From the NCBI GenBank assembly GCA_017631875.1, contig JAGBSL010000083.1, forward strand, positions 1 through 9,455: a stretch of DNA of 9,455 nucleotides, read 5' to 3'. The notes beneath the pieces are model-generated. The model was not told where the DNA came from. It ran no database searches and saw nothing but the letters and a program-made list of their open reading frames with translations. Positions 4,785 to 9,455 of this stretch are shown here, in pieces. How positions within the stretch are numbered: the first letter of the stretch is position 1; every line of letters starts with the position of its first letter. Origin of the DNA: Bacteroidales bacterium. GTDB lineage: Bacteria; Bacteroidota; Bacteroidia; Bacteroidales; UBA932. Position numbers and translations under genes: made by a program.

Positions 4785-5809
4785 TATACTTCAATACAGA
4801 TTATATGGCGGGTGCCCATCAGAAGGTGATGGAGCGTCTTGTGCAGACAAATGCAGAGCAGACTGTCGGTTACGGCAGCGATGACTATACAGCAAGAGCA
4901 AAGGAGCTGGTGAAGCAGGCTTGCGGAGCTCCTGATGCCAGGGTTTATTTCCTTGTAGGAGGAACACAGACCAATGCAACTGTGATTGACGGAGTGCTGG
5001 CCCATCATGAGGGGGTCCTTGCTGCGGACAGCGGCCATATCAATGTCCATGAGTCAGGTGCCATCGAGGCGACCGGCCACAAGATTCTCACCCTTCCTTC
5101 ATACGAGGGAAAGGTCAGGGCAGAGGATGTGCGCGGATTCATCAGCAATTTCTATAGTGATGACACATACGAGCATATGGTCGCTCCCGGCATGCTCTAC
5201 ATTTCGTTTCCTACAGAGTACGGCACCCTCTACACTTTAAGCGAACTTGAAGATTTGAGCGGCGCATGTCATGATGCTGGAATTCCTCTTTTCATAGATG
5301 GCGCCCGCCTCGGCTATGGCCTTGCGGCGGAGGGGAATGATGTCACTCTTGAAGACATTGCAAGATTGAGTGATGTGTTCTATATCGGTGGAACAAAGGT
5401 CGGTGCTCTTTTCGGAGAGGCAGTTGTGATCACCAATCCTGACCTGCTGAAGCATCCTGTGCCGCTGATCAAGCAGCATGGTGCGCTGATGGCGAAGGGG
5501 CGCCTTCTCGGAGTGCAGTTTGAGACGCTGTTTACAGATGGTTTATATCATGAAATCGCCAGTGGAGTGGTGCAGAAGGCCATCAGACTTAAGGAGACAT
5601 TCGTTGCAGCAGGTTATAAGGTAGAGGTGGATTCTCCGACCAACCAGCAGTTCTTCAGGCTTCCTAATGAGGTGGTGGACAGACTCAAGGAGAATGTCAG
5701 CTTCGAGATGTGGGGACCTCGTGGAGAAAAGGAAAGCATCGTCCGCTTCGTCACAGGATGGACGACGACAGACGACGAGATCGATCAGTTGATATCGTAT
5801 ATCAAATAA
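4781..5809 (+). CDS. Low-specificity L-threonine aldolase family, PLP-dependent
   Basis: The 342-residue product is a fold-type I PLP enzyme of the beta-eliminating lyase/threonine aldolase family, which splits L-threonine or allo-threonine into glycine and acetaldehyde. Visible features are VGYGSDDYT near the N-terminus, GGTQTN (60-65) for phosphate binding, His86 in SGHINVHESGA stacking on PLP, Asp173 in FIDGARL holding the pyridine nitrogen, and Lys206 in YIGGTKVGALFGEA as the Schiff-base lysine. The GGTK form is typical of the bacterial subfamily with GALFGE after the lysine. I chose the ATG at 4781, which overlaps the preceding TGA, over the TTG at 4775. The last eight bases overlap the convergent DNPH1-like gene. 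Substrate preference (threonine, beta-hydroxy amino acids) is inferred from family. Confidence 0.9.
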   Translation: MIYFNTDYMAGAHQKVMERLVQTNAEQTVGYGSDDYTARAKELVKQACGAPDARVYFLVGGTQTNATVIDGVLAHHEGVLAADSGHINVHESGAIEATGHKILTLPSYEGKVRAEDVRGFISNFYSDDTYEHMVAPGMLYISFPTEYGTLYTLSELEDLSGACHDAGIPLFIDGARLGYGLAAEGNDVTLEDIARLSDVFYIGGTKVGALFGEAVVITNPDLLKHPVPLIKQHGALMAKGRLLGVQFETLFTDGLYHEIASGVVQKAIRLKETFVAAGYKVEVDSPTNQQFFRLPNEVVDRLKENVSFEMWGPRGEKESIVRFVTGWTTTDDEIDQLISYIK

Positions 5810-6206
5810 TTGTATCCAGCACAGGATATATGTCCTCCTCCTTCTCGTAAGGATGGATATGGAAGTAAGGATTTCCTGTCAGCATTGCGGACAACTGGGT
5901 TTTAGTCCTGTCATAGAAGATATGGCAGGGCTTTCCTTTTGCTTCTGCGTAAGCGAGCTCGTATCCCACTCCGAGTGACGGGCAGGTGCACTCGGCGACT
6001 ATGACGTCGCTCTCGCGCAGCCAGGCCATGTCCTGGTCATATATCTCGATGTCCCTCTTGCCCTGCTCAAGGAGATTGAGATGCGGACTGCCTACGTGCT
6101 CTGTAAGCACTACTGCCGTCTTCTGCATATATTTGATAAGTCTGCCGTAAAGTTCGGCGTCGACCCTTCCTCCGCGGATCGATCCTGCAAAATATATCTT
6201 TTTCAT
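5802..6206 (-). CDS. DNPH1/Rcl-like 2'-deoxynucleoside 5'-phosphate N-hydrolase
   Basis: The 134-residue product belongs to the nucleoside 2-deoxyribosyltransferase superfamily and resembles human DNPH1 (Rcl) along its length. Shared blocks are YFAGSIRGGR (5-14), VLTEHVG (33-39), DQDMAWLRESDVIVAECTCP (57-76), PSLGVGYELAYA (76-87) and LSAML (105-109). Asp59 and Glu83 correspond to the substrate-binding Asp and catalytic Glu, and Ser106 to the Ser contributed by the neighbouring subunit. DNPH1 removes the base from 5-hydroxymethyl-dUMP and other deoxynucleoside monophosphates, cleaning the nucleotide pool; the same role is inferred here. A generic deoxyribosyltransferase is the alternative. The gene has its own -7 motif and its 3' end overlaps the aldolase gene by eight bases. 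Confidence 0.87.
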   Translation of the reverse strand: MKKIYFAGSIRGGRVDAELYGRLIKYMQKTAVVLTEHVGSPHLNLLEQGKRDIEIYDQDMAWLRESDVIVAECTCPSLGVGYELAYAEAKGKPCHIFYDRTKTQLSAMLTGNPYFHIHPYEKEEDIYPVLDTII

Positions 6207-6226
6207 ATTCCTGATTTATAGATATG

Positions 6227-6234
6227 CAAATATA
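6227..6234 (-). promoter_or_regulatory. -7 element of the DNPH1-like gene
   Basis: The minus strand reads TATATTTG, a perfect TAnnTTTG match ending 20 bases before the ATG at 6206. No good TTTG lies about 20 bases further upstream, so only the -7 half is supported. Confidence 0.6.
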
Positions 6235-6406
6235 TGAATAAACTCATACATTTCGCTGTGGCGGGTAATGTTCTGATGTTCAATGTTTTAACTGAGTGTT
6301 GTTCTCTGTTTTTGAAGGATAATGAACGTTTAATGTATTGAAAGATAGTTAGTTGTGTGCCACGCAGTGAAAGTGGAGAGATGGTGAGGATTTACGAAAA
6401 AATGTG

Positions 6407-6414
6407 TAAGTTTG
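6407..6414 (+). promoter_or_regulatory. -7 element of the helicase gene
   Basis: TAAGTTTG is a perfect TAnnTTTG match ending 17 bases before the ATG at 6432. This spacing resembles the other genes here and argues against the GTG at 6357 as the start. No matching -33 element was found. Confidence 0.5.
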
Positions 6415-6431
6415 CTGAAAATGGAATGGCT

Positions 6432-8561
6432 ATGGAGAAGGACGTGATTTTCGAGACAGCCGAGAGATATGTCAAGGCTACGGGGCGGTCGGTTTTTCTG
6501 ACAGGTAAGGCGGGGACAGGAAAGACGACATTCCTTAAATACATTACAGAGACGACAGCGAAGAGGTTCGTGGTGCTGGCTCCGACCGGAGTGGCTGCAA
6601 TCAATGCAGGCGGTTCCACGATACATTCATTCTTTCAGCTCCCGCTGTGTCCGTATCTTCCTGATGTAAAGGAGCTTGTAACAGAATATCAGATGCCGGA
6701 GCGCTACAGGAGCCTCCGAAAGGAAAGGGTCAAGATCATCCGTACGCTTGACCTTCTCATCATTGATGAAATATCCATGGTGCGCGCTGATCTGCTGGAT
6801 GCAGTGGACATGACCCTGAGGAAATACCGCAGGGATGAGCGTCCGTTCGGCGGGGTCCAGCTGCTGATGATCGGCGATGCCCAGCAGCTTTCTCCAGTGG
6901 TCAAGGACAATGAGCGCCAGTACATGTCCCAGGTGTATCCGTCTCCATATTTCTTCCACTCCAAGGCTCTATGCAAACTACCTTATGTCACCATAGAACT
7001 CCAGAAGGTGCACCGTCAGAAGGATGCCGACTTTCTGGAAATCCTCAATGCAGTCAGGGAAAACAGACTGACAGCCAAGCTGCTTGCCAGACTTAATGAA
7101 CGCGTCGGCATTGAACCGCCGCGCATGGACGATGGAACCGAACCTATCAGGCTGACAACCCATAATGCCCGTGCAGACGAGGTTAACAGTCGTAAGATGG
7201 CAGCGCTGAAAGGTGATCCGTATTCGTTCATGGCGCAGGTGGAAGGTGATTTCCCTGAGCATGCATACCCGGCTGAAGAAGAACTTCAGCTCAAACCCGG
7301 CGCGCAGGTAATGTTCATAAGGAACGACTCTGACGGCAATTATTATAATGGTAAGCTGGGCAAGGTAGAGAAGATATCCAACGGTGTGGTTACTGTAACG
7401 GACCAGGAGGGAAGGAGCATTGATGTAACCCCTGTCGAGTGGCCCAATGCGCAGTACGAACTTGATGAAGAGTCCGGAGAGATCTGCCAGAATGTGATAG
7501 GAACCTTCCGTCAGATGCCTCTCAGGGTCGCTTGGGCGATAACCATCCATAAGAGTCAGGGTCTTACATTCGACAACGTGATCATAGACGCCGGTGCTGC
7601 CTTCGCTTTCGGACAGGTCTATGTCGCCCTGTCCCGCTGCCGTTCGCTTGAAGGCATAGTCATGGAGTCGCCAGTGAGAGCGTCAATCATTTATGGCGAT
7701 GAACATGTCGCCGCCTTCAATGCTTCCGCTAACGATCACGACACGGTTGTCAATGCATTAATGGCGGAGGAAAAGGGGTATGCATACGGAAAGTATCGCG
7801 AGATATTCGAGTTCGGCTCCATGTGCTCGTCCTTCAGATATCTTCTGAAACTGTGGAACGGAGTGATTCAGGGTACATACCCGTCGGAATACAATAGACT
7901 GCAGGAAGCGTATAAGACTCTCTACGAAGCCTCTAAGGTCGCCGACACATTCCGTCAGCAGATCAGTGCGATAGAGAGGAAGAACCTTGCTTCATGCAGC
8001 GACGATAACTCGTATCTGCATGAAAGACTCGTCAAGTCGGCTGGTTATTTCCTGCCGCTGGTCAAGGATGTGCGTGAGGTCTGCATGATGGCGGCCGGTC
8101 TGGAAATCGACAACAAAGAGACAAAGAAGAAGATGAAGGAGGTCCTGGACGAGCTTCTGACAGGACTTGATATACTATTCTATTCATTGGAGGCCTTCCA
8201 GGCAGAGTGTTTCGACATAGAACGTCTTTGTCGTGTCAGGACGCAGTGTGTCCTGGCTGACAGAAAGCAGGAGACCGCAAAACGCAGGCTCCGGAAAGTC
8301 GAACATGCCGAAGGTGAAGGGGGTGTCGTCAACGAAGAACTCCGCGAACGTCTCCAGCAGTGGCGCATGGAACGTTTCAAGAAGGATAATGTCCCGGCAT
8401 ACACGATCATGCACCAGAGTACATTGCTGCAGATAGCAACTCTGATTCCGACCAGCAAGAGGGAACTGCTTGCCATCAAGGGTTTCGGAGAAGCCAGCTA
8501 CAAGAAATATGGCGAGGAGATCCTTGCCATATGCAGTGAATATTATACTAAAGAGTCGTAA
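6432..8561 (+). CDS. PIF1-like superfamily 1 helicase with C-terminal HRDC-like domain
   Basis: From the ATG at 6432 the product has 709 residues. Superfamily 1B helicase motifs appear in order: Walker A GKAGTGKT (25-32), APTGVAAINAGGSTIHSFF (from 50), Walker B LLIIDEIS (108-115), GDAQQLSP (148-155), VHRQ with the motif IV arginine (about 195), TIHKSQGLTF (371-380) and QVYVALSRC (395-403). The block after motif Ia and the TIHKSQG motif place it with PIF1/RecD-type 5'-3' helicases. The last 50 residues (about 658-706) include LLQIATLIPTSKRELLAIKG and FGEASYKKYGEEIL, which fit an HRDC/helix-hairpin-helix nucleic-acid binding domain. A Lys- and Arg-rich linker of about 250 residues separates the two. 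A role in DNA repair or replication, such as resolving structured DNA, is inferred. ATG 6426 is an alternative start. The 3' end overlaps the HD-domain gene by 19 bases. Confidence 0.9.
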   Translation: MEKDVIFETAERYVKATGRSVFLTGKAGTGKTTFLKYITETTAKRFVVLAPTGVAAINAGGSTIHSFFQLPLCPYLPDVKELVTEYQMPERYRSLRKERVKIIRTLDLLIIDEISMVRADLLDAVDMTLRKYRRDERPFGGVQLLMIGDAQQLSPVVKDNERQYMSQVYPSPYFFHSKALCKLPYVTIELQKVHRQKDADFLEILNAVRENRLTAKLLARLNERVGIEPPRMDDGTEPIRLTTHNARADEVNSRKMAALKGDPYSFMAQVEGDFPEHAYPAEEELQLKPGAQVMFIRNDSDGNYYNGKLGKVEKISNGVVTVTDQEGRSIDVTPVEWPNAQYELDEESGEICQNVIGTFRQMPLRVAWAITIHKSQGLTFDNVIIDAGAAFAFGQVYVALSRCRSLEGIVMESPVRASIIYGDEHVAAFNASANDHDTVVNALMAEEKGYAYGKYREIFEFGSMCSSFRYLLKLWNGVIQGTYPSEYNRLQEAYKTLYEASKVADTFRQQISAIERKNLASCSDDNSYLHERLVKSAGYFLPLVKDVREVCMMAAGLEIDNKETKKKMKEVLDELLTGLDILFYSLEAFQAECFDIERLCRVRTQCVLADRKQETAKRRLRKVEHAEGEGGVVNEELRERLQQWRMERFKKDNVPAYTIMHQSTLLQIATLIPTSKRELLAIKGFGEASYKKYGEEILAICSEYYTKES

Positions 8562-9211
8562 ATCCGTTCTATTTCATGCAAGATAGCGTCAGGATCTGCT
8601 ATGATGTCCTGCAGAGCATTGAGACGTACGGCGTTCTCACTCCATGGAATCCAGAGCTTCAGGTAGCCTCCCCGGCCGTACTTTTCGTGCAGATGCGCGA
8701 TTGCACGTGCTATATGGCCCTTGCGGTCCAGGTCGGGGTAGTGCTTGAAGCCGAACTGTACCGTCCTTCGGATGATTGTCTCTCCGTCAATCACCCTGTC
8801 GGCCTCAGCCACTATCATTCCGTATATGCTGCGGGGTGCACCCTTTCCAGACGCCCTGTGGTCTTCTGCGGCCTGTGCTATCACCTCGATCTGTTCCGGG
8901 GTGAACCACTGTGCGAGTTGCGAGTCGTGGCGAATGATCACGCCCGAGTCCATATGATGGTTATCACGACCGTTTACAAGTCCGAGATCATGGCATGCTG
9001 CAGCTGCAAGAAGCATGTTTTCGTCAACATCCGCAAGCCATATAGTATCGACGTCGGCCTGCGATGCAACCCACTCTTCCCGGCCTGAAAGCAGATGCAT
9101 GGCCTGTGCGATAACGGTCAGTGCATGGTCTTCCTTATGCGCGTCATCAAACTCCCTGTATCGAGGTACAACCTCCTCGTATATGTATTTTTTAAGTTCC
9201 TGATTGATCAT
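8543..9211 (-). CDS. HD-domain phosphohydrolase
   Basis: The 222-residue cytoplasmic product carries a metal-dependent HD domain. The likely ligands are His29 (KEDHALTVI), the doublet His74-Asp75 (ACHDLGL) and Asp138 (AEADRVID), with additional conserved-looking His residues at 85-86 (HHMDSG) and in AEDHRAS (about 118). HD proteins hydrolyse phosphate esters such as nucleotides or cyclic nucleotides; no specific substrate can be assigned. There is no regulatory or GGDEF/RelA domain attached. The start ATG at 9211 gives a normal length for single-domain members. The gene runs convergent to the helicase, and its last 19 bases lie within the helicase 3' end. No clear promoter is seen upstream. 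Confidence 0.85.
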   Translation of the reverse strand: MINQELKKYIYEEVVPRYREFDDAHKEDHALTVIAQAMHLLSGREEWVASQADVDTIWLADVDENMLLAAAACHDLGLVNGRDNHHMDSGVIIRHDSQLAQWFTPEQIEVIAQAAEDHRASGKGAPRSIYGMIVAEADRVIDGETIIRRTVQFGFKHYPDLDRKGHIARAIAHLHEKYGRGGYLKLWIPWSENAVRLNALQDIIADPDAILHEIERIYDSLV

Positions 9212-9259
9212 GATGCCGTAAAATTAATAAATTTTCCTCCTGAAATATAAGTTTTCCAC

Positions 9260-9267
9260 CAAATTTG
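9260..9267. promoter_or_regulatory. Palindromic CAAATTTG, possible shared -7 site of divergent genes
   Basis: CAAATTTG matches TAnnTTTG at seven of eight bases on both strands and lies between the divergent HD-domain and OmpA-family genes, 48 and 36 bases from their starts. No TTTG partner at the right distance is seen in either direction, so this is tentative. The rest of 9212-9303 is AT-rich and shows no other signal. Confidence 0.25.
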
Positions 9268-9303
9268 TATAGGCGCTTCATGACACTTTTAATTTTAGTG
9301 GTT

Positions 9304-9455
9304 ATGAAACGTCTGAATTTATTTTTAGGAGCTGCGGCTCTTATCGCTGTCTCATTGACAGCATCTCCTGCCGTGATGGCACAGGAGAACGGAAACAGGG
9401 ACGAGAACGGTAAGATTGTCCGTGGTCCTTATGAAACTAACCGTTTTGGCGATAA
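9304..9455 (+). CDS. OmpA-family outer membrane protein, N-terminus (partial)
   Basis: The reading frame runs off the window after about 50 residues. It begins with a signal peptide, MKRLNLFLGAAALIAVSLTA then SPAVMA, with likely signal peptidase I cleavage before Gln27. The mature start QENGNRDENGKIVRGPYETN matches, from memory, the beginning of Bacteroidales OmpA-family proteins, which continue into a beta-barrel and end in a peptidoglycan-binding OmpA domain. Those domains are outside the window, so only the export signal and the family-like start are seen here. A start at 9304 is supported by the regular signal peptide. Confidence 0.75.
   Translation, partial: MKRLNLFLGAAALIAVSLTASPAVMAQENGNRDENGKIVRGPYETNRFGD

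Noticed and set aside
5790..5827. Small hairpins at the aldolase/DNPH1 junction (GATAT/ATATC and TATCC/GGATA)
   Set aside because: The five-pair stems are short and no T-run follows, so they cannot be called terminators.
6357..6431. GTG start extending the helicase by 25 residues
   Set aside because: A perfect -7 motif at 6407-6414 lies inside this extension, and the helicase fold begins right after the ATG at 6432.
6978..7550. 190-residue minus-strand ORF inside the helicase gene
   Set aside because: The opposite strand encodes conserved helicase motifs across the same stretch, so this frame is incidental.
8576..9088. 170-residue plus-strand ORF opposite the HD-domain gene
   Set aside because: The minus-strand frame carries the HD metal-ligand set; this one is rich in Cys and has no family features.
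1..9455. CRISPR array, rRNA or tRNA genes, insertion sequence with transposase
   Set aside because: No regularly spaced repeats, conserved RNA sequences or transposase/integrase motifs were seen on either strand.

Overview
The window looks like chromosomal DNA from a gut-type member of Bacteroidales (Bacteroidota). Four genes have the Bacteroidota sigma -7 motif TAnnTTTG about 17-20 bases before their start codons, two with a TTTG at about -33 elsewhere in the set. Ribosome binding sites are weak. The proteins include lipoproteins, a GGGtGRT protein and an OmpA-family outer membrane protein of Bacteroidales type. I cannot name the genus.

Layout. 1-199 is the 3' end of a GGGtGRT-family gene, followed by a terminator. 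200-1503 is an accessory segment: a REP-like repeat, a small hairpin, one AT-rich orphan gene for a 256-residue protein with three predicted membrane helices, and then a second, displaced copy of the GGGtGRT gene tail with its own terminator. The two tails form a direct repeat 1302 bases apart and differ only at three synonymous positions. The downstream copy is split by a 74-base insert. This is the pattern expected when a cassette inserts at the 3' end of a gene and restores that end. No integrase or transposase is visible.

1504-1813 has no gene but contains a 106-base imperfect inverted repeat and the promoter of a Bcp-type peroxiredoxin (1814-2260). That gene converges on a lipoprotein nitroreductase (2312-2911, minus strand), and a long hairpin covers the meeting point. 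The nitroreductase is divergent from a metallo-beta-lactamase-fold lipoprotein (2983-3744). A Gfo/Idh/MocA oxidoreductase (3780-4784) then overlaps a PLP-dependent threonine aldolase-family gene (4781-5809) by four bases, forming a translationally coupled pair.

A DNPH1/Rcl-like nucleotide N-hydrolase (5802-6206, minus) converges on the aldolase with an 8-base overlap. A PIF1-like helicase with a C-terminal HRDC-like domain (6432-8561) follows, overlapping 19 bases with an HD-domain phosphohydrolase (8543-9211, minus). The window ends inside a secreted OmpA-family outer membrane protein (9304-end).

Most of the window is ordinary housekeeping and metabolic sequence. The part worth a second look is 81-1503, the cassette with duplicated gene tails. 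A misassembly of two strain variants has to be excluded first.
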